A stretch of 64,000 nt of DNA, from the NCBI RefSeq assembly GCF_002210225.1, contig NZ_MWUJ01000004.1, positions 219,916 through 283,915 of the forward strand, in the 5' to 3' direction. The position numbers were made by a program, and so were the translations under genes. This stretch comes from Geofilum rhodophaeum. Lineage in GTDB: Bacteria > Bacteroidota > Bacteroidia > Bacteroidales > Marinilabiliaceae. Numbering within the stretch: position 1 is the stretch's first letter; each line of letters opens with the position of its first letter. The notes below the pieces were generated by a model, which worked only from the letters and a program-made list of their open reading frames with translations, had not been told where the DNA came from and made no database searches. Positions 34,641-42,014 of the stretch are shown here, in pieces.

Positions 34641-37001
34641 TTAACGCCAAATCCTCTTGCGGTTACCATAGCCATAGGGGCTCTGGTCGCTGCTTGCGTC
34701 GTTAAGTAAAACACCAACATTGGGCACCTCTTTGAGGCGCAGTTCTTCCATTATCCCGACAAAAACCCTTTTGGGAGTATGATGGTATCGGACAACCACC
34801 ATGACCACATCGACCTGAGAAATATACAAATAGGCATCACTTACCTGTGCCAAAGGGGTCGCATCTACCACCACGCAATCGTACTGCTTACGCAGGTGCC
34901 CAAACAGCTCATTGTAATTGATCTGAGCCAACAACTCTACCGGATTGGGCGGCAATACTCCGGCAGGCACAAAATCGAGACGTTCATGCCCGGTTTTCCG
35001 ACACACCTCCTCAAAGGTCGACAGTCCCGACAGCCAGGAACTTACTCCTGGCAAATCTTTTTCCTGCTTTGAAAAGTAGGCAGAATGTTTTCGCAAGTCG
35101 AGGTTCAACAAAAGGGTTTTCTTATTCAACTGGGCATAACACATGGCCAGATTAAGGGCATTAAACGACTTGCCCTCCCCCTCAAAAGCAGAGGTCACCA
35201 AAATCACCTTGCGGTTAATGTGTTTATAACTGAACTCAATATTGGTGCGCAAAGCCCGGTAGGCTTCGGCAATCCCGGACCGTGGCAAATCCTGCATCAC
35301 ATTACTTATGCCCTTGCGGTTGCGCATAATTTTGCCCAAGACCGGAGCATCGGTCAATTCACCTATGGCGTCCTGCGGGACCAATTTATTGTTAAGAATG
35401 CTGCGCAAAAGCAAAAAGGCAAAAGGGAAACCCAGGCCCAGCACCACGGCAAAAAGATAGTTTTTACGGCGATTGGGAGAAAAGGGACCTGTCCCCATCA
35501 TTTTTGCGGGTTCTATCACCTGATTGTCGGGCAGGTTAGAGGCCTGGGAAATGCGTGCTTCAGCACGCTTTTCGAGTAAATAATTGTAAATGGCATCGTT
35601 CAGGCGGTACTGCCGCTCAATGCCCCCCAAACGCAATTCGTTGCGCGGCAAACGGGCCATCTCCCCTTCGATGCGACGAATCCGCTTATCCATCTCATCA
35701 AGGGCGATGTCGGTGGTTCGGTTCACTGCCGATACATTCTCGTAGATGGTACGACGCAGACTCTCTATTTGCTGCCCCAGACGCTGAACCATTGGATTTT
35801 TCTCCTGTCTGTTTTGAATCAGGGCGGAGCGTTGTGCATGTGCAGCAATAAGCTCCGACATCAAATTATTAAGCAACTGATCGCTAATCCCCATCGACGA
35901 GGGCAGAATCAACTCAGAATAATCGTCGTTGGCGGCCGACATATAATCCGACAAATAGTCATAATAGCGCTTACTGGTCAACAATTCTGCCTTCTGGTTT
36001 TGCAGGTCGCGGTATTGGCCCGACAGTTCATTGGTTTGTGCGGGAATATTGAGCAACTGGGAGGAGGACCTAAAACTTTGCAGACTGTGCTCTGTTTCGC
36101 TGAGCGAGTCGGAAATTTCGGCCAGCTGTGCATCAATGTAGGCAATGGTAATGTCGGCAATGTAGTTTTTCCGCTCCAGGTTCTGCTGGGCGTAAACCGC
36201 CATGATTTCATTGAGTAAATCCTCTGCTTTGGCCACGGAAGTTGAGCGCAACACCAACTCTACAATGGTGGCATCGCGTTGAACAATATTGAATTCAATT
36301 TGCTGCTTATAGCTGTTGGTCAGGGCCGTCACCTCTGAAAAAAGAAAACCAAAGGTAAGATCAGGACGATACAGCTGCCTAAAAGCCGAATCCAATTCCA
36401 CCACAAAAGCCATCTCCTCATTCTCAATCAGCTCCCCAAAACGAGCCTCCTGCTCAAAGCTCCATTTTTCCTTCTGGAAAGTAGGCTGCAAAACGTCGGG
36501 CTCTCTGAAGGTGGCCCGTTTGGAACGGGACTGGATGAGAAAACGGGAAGAATCGATCCAGCTGATGTAAAACCATTCATTTATGGGCTGAACATGGCCA
36601 CGGGCACGCAGAACCCGGAAGGGGGTGTTTTTATAGGCGTCGATCTGACGGTAACCGCTTTCCCGGCACCAGCTCACCGACAAGCCAAGGTTTTCCACAG
36701 CTTGCGCGATCACCGGGGAAGATTTCAGGACCCATAGTTCATTCTGAAAATTCTGGTCGACACCCAGCAGGTTGCTGTTGAGAAAATCGTTCATATTTTG
36801 CCCCTGAACAGGCCGCTCCTTAATAAGCATAGAAGCCGAAACACGGTACATAGGCACGGCCACCCTATTCTGAACCCAGGCGTAGGCCAGTGCCAGCAAT
36901 AAAGCCACCACATAGACCCGATAGTGACCGACCACCAGCTCCCAAAGCCGACGCAAGTCACTGTCGTCCTGGTACCGTTTTGGAGATGAACCTGTTGCCA
37001 T
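34641..37001 (-). CDS. wzc: Wzc-type chain-length regulator with BY-kinase domain
   Basis: A 786-residue inner-membrane co-polymerase. Topology: cytoplasmic N-tail, membrane helix (about 34-52), large periplasmic Wzz domain with coiled coil (about 60-510), membrane helix near 520-540, and a cytoplasmic tyrosine kinase with Walker A SAFEGEGKSFNALNLA, Walker A' LLNLDLRKHS and Walker B CVVVDATP. The C-terminal tail has only two closely spaced tyrosines (SPYGYGNRK), a short autophosphorylation cluster compared with the 5-7 of E. coli Wzc. With Wza and Wzy it controls chain length and export. It is the second gene of the operon. Confidence 0.92.
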   Translation of the reverse strand: MATGSSPKRYQDDSDLRRLWELVVGHYRVYVVALLLALAYAWVQNRVAVPMYRVSASMLIKERPVQGQNMNDFLNSNLLGVDQNFQNELWVLKSSPVIAQAVENLGLSVSWCRESGYRQIDAYKNTPFRVLRARGHVQPINEWFYISWIDSSRFLIQSRSKRATFREPDVLQPTFQKEKWSFEQEARFGELIENEEMAFVVELDSAFRQLYRPDLTFGFLFSEVTALTNSYKQQIEFNIVQRDATIVELVLRSTSVAKAEDLLNEIMAVYAQQNLERKNYIADITIAYIDAQLAEISDSLSETEHSLQSFRSSSQLLNIPAQTNELSGQYRDLQNQKAELLTSKRYYDYLSDYMSAANDDYSELILPSSMGISDQLLNNLMSELIAAHAQRSALIQNRQEKNPMVQRLGQQIESLRRTIYENVSAVNRTTDIALDEMDKRIRRIEGEMARLPRNELRLGGIERQYRLNDAIYNYLLEKRAEARISQASNLPDNQVIEPAKMMGTGPFSPNRRKNYLFAVVLGLGFPFAFLLLRSILNNKLVPQDAIGELTDAPVLGKIMRNRKGISNVMQDLPRSGIAEAYRALRTNIEFSYKHINRKVILVTSAFEGEGKSFNALNLAMCYAQLNKKTLLLNLDLRKHSAYFSKQEKDLPGVSSWLSGLSTFEEVCRKTGHERLDFVPAGVLPPNPVELLAQINYNELFGHLRKQYDCVVVDATPLAQVSDAYLYISQVDVVMVVVRYHHTPKRVFVGIMEELRLKEVPNVGVLLNDASSDQSPYGYGNRKRIWR

Positions 37002-37020
37002 GGCAAATCGATTAATGGTC

Positions 37021-37821
37021 TCAGCGGCTGACGTTGTAAATCAGCAAGCCCGTTGTAATGGTGGATAAAATAACAGCATAAGGAAACTCTCTGAGTCCCC
37101 AGAAACGACGACGCATGGGCTTAACGTAGACCATGTCGTTGGGTCGCAGATAGTAATACTCCGACGACAGCATCTCAGACTGAGTCAAATCGATGCAAAT
37201 ACGACTGTTCTTCCCACCCTCATTGCGTGTCAAGATCACTTCCCGGCGATCGCCGTAGTGGGTAATGTCTCCTGCCAGTCCCAGCGCATCGTAAATGGTC
37301 AGCTTTTCCTGGGCATAGGGAAAATGTCCCGGAGTCTGCACTTCGCCCAGCACCGAAACATAACGATTCACCAGCTTTACGGTGACTACCGGCTGATTCA
37401 GCACATTCTGCAGGGCTTCCTCAACTGCTGCGCCTACCTCGTTCAAACTGAGATCGAGCACATTCAAGCGACCAACCACCGGGAGATGCAAAAAACCGTG
37501 CTTATCTACCGTATAGGCGACCAATGAAGCGCCATAGGCCTGCATGGCGCCGACCTGGGGCGACTGCTGGGCATTGGTGCCGGCAAAAACATTGGATGAA
37601 AGATCATCGAGACTGCTGATCTGAATGAGTACATCGTCGTTGGGCTGCAAGCGGTAGACTTCAATGCCCGGTTGTTCAAAATAAATGACCGTGGAACTTT
37701 TATCCTGCAAATACTCCACCTGCCGTTGGGTTAAACAGGAGGAAAAAAACGAGGAACCAATCACCCACAAAACAAAGCAAAATAAATCCGGTCGGATTTT
37801 AGGATAAGAAAACATATGCAT
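37021..37821 (-). CDS. wza: Wza-type polysaccharide export lipoprotein
   Basis: 266 residues. Signal peptide ending SSFFSSC (lipobox-like, Cys at about 29) marks an outer-membrane lipoprotein. A Poly_export domain (about 50-150; YRLQPNDDVLIQISSL) and an SLBB-type domain (about 150-240; VNRYVSVLGEVQTPGHFPY, IYDALGLAGDITHYGDRREVILTR) follow, with a C-terminal helix that may cross the outer membrane. Length is short compared with E. coli Wza (about 380), normal for Bacteroidota. It is the first gene of a co-directional run of 24 genes down to 13455. I saw no good promoter box in the 95 bases between it and the upstream terminator. Confidence 0.92.
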   Translation of the reverse strand: MHMFSYPKIRPDLFCFVLWVIGSSFFSSCLTQRQVEYLQDKSSTVIYFEQPGIEVYRLQPNDDVLIQISSLDDLSSNVFAGTNAQQSPQVGAMQAYGASLVAYTVDKHGFLHLPVVGRLNVLDLSLNEVGAAVEEALQNVLNQPVVTVKLVNRYVSVLGEVQTPGHFPYAQEKLTIYDALGLAGDITHYGDRREVILTRNEGGKNSRICIDLTQSEMLSSEYYYLRPNDMVYVKPMRRRFWGLREFPYAVILSTITTGLLIYNVSR

Positions 37822-37916
37822 TGCCTTTCAAATTCCAACTAAATTTAAGGCAATGGCTACGAATAGTTTAAATAAAAACGGCTGCATTTGATAAATCAGA
37901 CCAAAATGCTGTTGAA

Positions 37917-37956
37917 ACAAAAAAAGACGGTGACGAGCATAAGCTCAGCCACCGTC
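37917..37956 (-). terminator. Rho-independent terminator separating hemerythrin from the EPS operon
   Basis: Outer stem GACGGTG (37926-37932) with CACCGTC (37950-37956) and inner stem GAGC/GCTC with a 4-base loop, followed on the minus strand by a seven-T run. It lies between the hemerythrin gene and wza. Confidence 0.75.
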
Positions 37957-37979
37957 ACCTCTTTCTCTATATTCCCAAT

Positions 37980-38390
37980 TTAACCCACTAATGATTTACG
38001 CTGTAATTGCTCCACCATGTGTGCATACTGCATGTCCTCATCCCTAATGTGACGGTACAGCCAATCCTCCACAAAGGACTGCAGCTCTTTTTCGGAAGGA
38101 ATGAGCCCTTCTCTTATTTCGTCAATAAAACCGTTAATGTGCTCCATTAAAATTTTATGCTCGGCTATGTGCAAATCTATTTCGTGATAACCGAGCCACT
38201 CCATCAAAGCTTCCTCACCGGCAAAATGAAGCCTGGCTTCCTTACGAATCAAGAGCGCCTGTTCCAGCATGTCCTCGTGCAAACCGCCTTCTTTGAGCAG
38301 ATAGTACAACTTCTCCAACTCCTCAAAAATCACCTCGTGATCCTTGTCAAGCTGGGGTACGCCTACCAAATATGTTACGGTCCAATTCAT
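37980..38390 (-). CDS. Bacteriohemerythrin
   Basis: About 136 residues. A four-helix di-iron oxygen carrier or sensor. The His and carboxylate ligands appear in order: DKDHEVIFEEL, HFAGEEALMEWL, LHIAEHKILMEHI and HIRDEDMQY. The ATG at 38390 gives the family N-terminus (MNWTVTYLVG); the longer frame to 38477 does not. Own terminator. It is divergent from the MATE gene with about 140 bases between the starts. A second hemerythrin lies at 60735. Confidence 0.9.
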   Translation of the reverse strand: MNWTVTYLVGVPQLDKDHEVIFEELEKLYYLLKEGGLHEDMLEQALLIRKEARLHFAGEEALMEWLGYHEIDLHIAEHKILMEHINGFIDEIREGLIPSEKELQSFVEDWLYRHIRDEDMQYAHMVEQLQRKSLVG

Positions 38391-38497
38391 TATCGGCTGT
38401 GTTTTAGCAATGCTTTTGTTTACTCGAAACCACGTCTTAAGGTTCCGCTTTTTCTGATCTTTCACAATATTTAACAAGTTGCATATCCTTTAAGCGG

Positions 38498-38505
38498 TAC
38501 ATTTG
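38498..38505 (+). promoter_or_regulatory. Candidate -7 box for the MATE transporter gene
   Basis: TACATTTG matches TAnnTTTG exactly, with a TTG at 38479 (spacing 16, shorter than usual). It lies 26 bases upstream of the start codon. Confidence 0.45.
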
Positions 38506-38521
38506 CAGCATTTTGTAGCGC

Positions 38522-38530
38522 AAGGAGGAG
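38522..38530 (+). promoter_or_regulatory. Unusually strong Shine-Dalgarno of the MATE gene
   Basis: AAGGAGGAG lies directly before the ATG at 38532, with 3 bases from the AGGAGG core. Strong Shine-Dalgarno sites are uncommon in Bacteroidota, and this spacing is short. Confidence 0.5.
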
Positions 38531-38531
38531 A

Positions 38532-39866
38532 ATGGAAAGATATTGGAGACTGCACAGGGGACATTACCGGGAGACTTTACGACTGGGTGTGCCGGTGGTT
38601 ATTTCACAACTGGGTCAGATAACGGTGGGACTGGCCGACAGCATTATGATTGGTCGTTTGGGCGCCACCGAACTGGCTACCGCAGCTTTCGCCAACACTT
38701 TGTTTTCGCTTCCCCTGATTTTTGGGATGGGCTTCGCCATGTCGCTCACCCCTTTTACCGGGCGTGCCTGGGCGCGTAAAGATTATGCAAGCATACAGAC
38801 TTTGTGGAAAAACGGACTGCTTGCGAACCTGCTTATGGCGTTTGTATTGCTGCTGGTGGCTGCAGGTTTGTATCTGGCTATGCCGCTGATGCAGCAGCCC
38901 CTCCACCTGGTGGCGCCGGCGCAAAGCTACTTTCTTATCCTGGCCTCCTCGCTGTTGCCCCTCATGGTGTTCTTCAGTGGAAAACAGTTGCTCGAAGGGC
39001 TGTCGAACACCCGCATCGCCATGATCATTACCTTGCTGGGCAATCTGCTTAACATCCTGGGCAATTATCTCTTGATATACGGCAAGGCGGGCTTTCCTGA
39101 ACTGGGCCTCAACGGAGCGGGCATTTCCACTCTGCTGGCGCGCCTGGCAATGGCGACAGTCATGCTGCTTCTGGTGGTACGACATCGTGCACTGCGACAG
39201 GGCATCCGGGCGGGACTGTACTTTTCCCGAAAAGAAGTGCAGCGTTTGTATCGCCTGGGGCTTCCTATGGGACTGCACCTCTTCTCTGAGTCCTCGGCCT
39301 TCATTGTTTCAGGAATTATGATGGGCTGGTTGGGCGAAACCGCCCTGGCTGCCCATCAAATTGTGATGAGTCTGAGTACGCTGGGCTTCATGCTCTATCA
39401 GGGCATCGGTGTCAGCAGCACCATACGCATCAGCCAGCTCTCGGCGCACCAGCAGCCGCTTTTGCTACAAGCTGCTGCCAGGGCATCGATCCACATTGTT
39501 TTGCTGATGGTCCTGCTCATCAGCCTCTTCTTCCTTATTTTCAGGGTTCAACTCCCCTTTCTATTTACACCCGAAGCAGAAGTGGCACGCTTGGCAACGG
39601 ACCTCATCCTTATCCTGATCATCTATCAATTGTTCGATGCCCTGCAGATCATTTTTTCCGGAATACTCCGGGGCCTGGCCGATGCACGTATACCGGGCCT
39701 TCTCACCATCTTCTCCTATTTTGGGGTAGCCATTCCTTTGAGTTACCTCAGCGCCTTTCATCTGGACCTGGGTCCCGCCGGCATTTGGCTGGGTTTTCCG
39801 GTGGGACTGGGTGTTTGTGCGCTGCTGTTCTATTTTAGAATTCGGAAGAAGCTGGCGGGTTCCTGA
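38532..39866 (+). CDS. MATE family efflux transporter (NorM type)
   Basis: 444 residues, about 12 membrane helices in two related halves. N-terminal LRLGVPVVISQLGQITVGLADSIMIGRLGATELATAAF carries the MATE signature, and the second half begins near YRLGLPMGLHLFSESSAF with GWLGETALAAHQIV. Such exporters use a Na+ or H+ gradient to remove cationic drugs and metabolites. Single gene, about 80 bases before the flavodoxin gene, which has its own promoter. Confidence 0.92.
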   Translation: MERYWRLHRGHYRETLRLGVPVVISQLGQITVGLADSIMIGRLGATELATAAFANTLFSLPLIFGMGFAMSLTPFTGRAWARKDYASIQTLWKNGLLANLLMAFVLLLVAAGLYLAMPLMQQPLHLVAPAQSYFLILASSLLPLMVFFSGKQLLEGLSNTRIAMIITLLGNLLNILGNYLLIYGKAGFPELGLNGAGISTLLARLAMATVMLLLVVRHRALRQGIRAGLYFSRKEVQRLYRLGLPMGLHLFSESSAFIVSGIMMGWLGETALAAHQIVMSLSTLGFMLYQGIGVSSTIRISQLSAHQQPLLLQAAARASIHIVLLMVLLISLFFLIFRVQLPFLFTPEAEVARLATDLILILIIYQLFDALQIIFSGILRGLADARIPGLLTIFSYFGVAIPLSYLSAFHLDLGPAGIWLGFPVGLGVCALLFYFRIRKKLAGS

Positions 39867-39888
39867 ACACAACCCCCAAAAGTGGTTA

Positions 39889-39936
39889 TTGCACAGCTGA
39901 AAAAAATCCATTTTCTTTGTTTAGAATTATTCTAAA
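39889..39936 (+). promoter_or_regulatory. Flavodoxin promoter with Fur-like 8-1-8 palindrome
   Basis: Promoter: TTG (39889-39891), 20 bases, TTTCTTTG (39912-39919). Directly downstream, 39920-39936, is a perfect palindrome TTTAGAAT-T-ATTCTAAA, which has the 7-1-7 layout of Fur-family operators and would cover the transcription start. Known biology: flavodoxin replaces ferredoxin when iron is scarce and is often Fur-controlled. The repressor identity is inference. Confidence 0.6.
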
Positions 39937-39945
39937 TAAATAAAC

Positions 39946-40452
39946 ATGAAAAAACTGGGTATATTTTACGGTACATCTACGGGCAACACCGAATACGTGG
40001 CCAAACTGCTGGTGAAGGAGCTGGGCGACTACGATGTGCATTTGGCCGATATTGCAAGAGTAAAGAATGTCCGACTGCTGGAAGATTTCGACTACCTCAT
40101 TCTGGCCTCCTCCACCTGGAACTTTGGGGATTTGCAGGACGACTGGATGGATCGGAAAGCGGTTCTGGAAGGCTTAAACTTAAAAGGGAAAAAAGTGGCG
40201 CTCCTGGGCCTGGGCGACGCTTCGGCTTACCCGGAAAATTTTGTAGACAGCATCGGCATCCTCTACGACCTGGTCAGCGCCTGCGGAGCTGAGGTGGTGG
40301 GAAAAGTGGCCATTAAAGGCTACGATTTTGATGAGTCAAAAGCCCTGCGCAACGGGAGCTTTGTTGGTCTGCCCATCGACGAAGAGAACGAAGGGCACCT
40401 GACAAAGGAACGCTTGAAGCAATGGGCTCTTCAGCTGCACAAGGAATTTTAA
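39946..40452 (+). CDS. fldA: Flavodoxin
   Basis: 168 residues, a long-chain flavodoxin. The FMN phosphate loop is YGTSTGNTE near residues 8-16; ASSTWNFGDLQDDW and GLGDASAYPENFVDSIG provide the flavin-contacting Trp and Tyr regions, as in FldA. Soluble electron carrier in the cytoplasm. It has its own promoter with a Fur-like palindrome and ends at a two-way terminator. Confidence 0.95.
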   Translation: MKKLGIFYGTSTGNTEYVAKLLVKELGDYDVHLADIARVKNVRLLEDFDYLILASSTWNFGDLQDDWMDRKAVLEGLNLKGKKVALLGLGDASAYPENFVDSIGILYDLVSACGAEVVGKVAIKGYDFDESKALRNGSFVGLPIDEENEGHLTKERLKQWALQLHKEF

Positions 40453-40456
40453 ACAA

Positions 40457-40480
40457 CAAAGGGGGCCTGAGCCCCCTTTG
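40457..40480. terminator. Bidirectional terminator between flavodoxin and GH43 genes
   Basis: A perfect 10-base stem CAAAGGGGGC (40457-40466) with GCCCCCTTTG (40471-40480) and a CTGA loop lies between two convergent genes. The flanking A/T-rich bases serve as tails in both directions. Confidence 0.8.
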
Positions 40481-40481
40481 C

Positions 40482-41855
40482 TTATTCTAAGGTCCACCAG
40501 TCAAAATTGAACAGGTCGCCTTCGCCGCCTTTAAACACAAAGTAAAGATCATGTACTTCTTTGGCTTTTGAAATCTTGGCGGCTTGAACTTCCCAGGTGT
40601 TCCATCCACCGGTATTGCTTACGGTGCATACGCCCAGCAATTTTCCGTCGAGGGCACCCAGACGGAGTTCTATACTTCCACCTACTGCTCCTGAGGCAAC
40701 ACCTGCCAAAAAGCGCTTTGCACCGTCCCCAAAGTCTACATCCCTTACCATAAGGTAGTCGCCGTTGTTAATGCTGCTGACATAAACGCCAGTTTTGCTG
40801 CTCTTGGTGGTCTTTAGTCTTTCGGACCAGGCCATGGTTTCGGCCTCAACACGTTGAAAAGGATTCAGAGGAGATAAGCTTTCTGTAACACCCGCTTTGG
40901 TAGGCTTCAACAAGGGAATGGATCCATCTTCGTTATAAGTAAAAGGCTCTACACTTACCGAGCGTTTAAATCCTTCGCCATTGGACAGCTCATGCGTATG
41001 GTAAAAGAAGTAAGAGTTGCCCTTAAAGTCAATGATGCCTGGATGGTTGGTAAAAGCCAGGTGAGGAGCCCTTTCCATGATATAGCCCTGGTAGGTCCAT
41101 GGCCCCTCGATGGAGGGCGCAGTGGAGTAAGCAATGTACTCGGGAATGCCTGCAGCGGCATAAACCAGGTAGTAAAGATCCTTGCGCTTGTACACCCAGG
41201 GACCCTCGGTGTAGTTGCTACGAAGAACGCCGTTCTCGTCCTTCTGACTACCAAAAGCTTCCACGCTCATGTCGAGCGCCATAATGCCTTTTTCCCCTAC
41301 ACTGCGGTCGTAAGAAGTCATGTCCTCATTCAATTTCACATAGAAAACTTTGGGATTTCCCCAGAACAGATAAGCCTGTCCATCGTCGTCGATAAAAACC
41401 GTTGGATCAATGTCGTGCCAAATATCCGGGGTGTCTTCTATCAGACGCTTCCCAAGGGGATCGTGAAAGGGACCGGTCGGCGAATCGGCAACCAACACCG
41501 CCACACCATCACCGTGGATGGGGCAATAGAGATAAAACTTTCCGTTGCGCTCGATGGCTTGTGGCGCCCAGGCGCCATTGTCCTTATCGCTCCAGGCGAA
41601 ATTCTTCAACGAGGCTACTACACCATGGTCGGTCCAGTTGACCATATCGGCCGAAGAATAAGCACGCCAATTGTGCATGGTAAAAAAATTATCAATGGTC
41701 TCGTCCTCGTCGTGGGTGGTGTACACATACACCCGACCCTCATGAACCATCGGCGCCGGATCGGCCGTATAGTAGGTCTGTACAATGGGATTCTGCGCCT
41801 GCAAACCCAACACAGCAGAAACCGCCAACAATAAAATCATCTTTTTGAAAGGCAT
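40482..41855 (-). CDS. GH43 glycosidase with C-terminal carbohydrate-binding domain
   Basis: 457 residues. Signal peptide (about 1-20, ending GLQAQ), a five-bladed GH43 domain (about 25-320) and a C-terminal CBM6-like domain (about 325-457; FQRVEAETMAW, DGAKRFLAGVASGAVGGSIELRLG). Catalytic residues are visible: Asp32 in YTADPAP (base), Asp in DIDPTVFIDDDG (modulator) and Glu at about 217 in NYTEGPW (acid). GH43 enzymes with CBM6 act on arabinoxylan or arabinan side chains. It is about 160 bases upstream of, and on the same strand as, a second GH43-like gene. Confidence 0.92.
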   Translation of the reverse strand: MPFKKMILLLAVSAVLGLQAQNPIVQTYYTADPAPMVHEGRVYVYTTHDEDETIDNFFTMHNWRAYSSADMVNWTDHGVVASLKNFAWSDKDNGAWAPQAIERNGKFYLYCPIHGDGVAVLVADSPTGPFHDPLGKRLIEDTPDIWHDIDPTVFIDDDGQAYLFWGNPKVFYVKLNEDMTSYDRSVGEKGIMALDMSVEAFGSQKDENGVLRSNYTEGPWVYKRKDLYYLVYAAAGIPEYIAYSTAPSIEGPWTYQGYIMERAPHLAFTNHPGIIDFKGNSYFFYHTHELSNGEGFKRSVSVEPFTYNEDGSIPLLKPTKAGVTESLSPLNPFQRVEAETMAWSERLKTTKSSKTGVYVSSINNGDYLMVRDVDFGDGAKRFLAGVASGAVGGSIELRLGALDGKLLGVCTVSNTGGWNTWEVQAAKISKAKEVHDLYFVFKGGEGDLFNFDWWTLE

Positions 41856-42014
41856 AGTTCAATTTTTTAATATCTATAAAATGCATCCCGGGTGATACAG
41901 ACCACCCAGAGATGCATTGCGACTCCACCCCTCATCGATTCTTCTCTAATTCAAGCTCCAGTGCTCAACTGCATACGCCAAAACGAATCAGCATATTAAG
42001 GGGTTTGTCTCCTT

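Noticed and set aside
37822..37916. Promoter of the EPS operon
   Set aside because: TAAATTTA was seen on the minus strand but without a TTG at the right distance; not strong enough to list.
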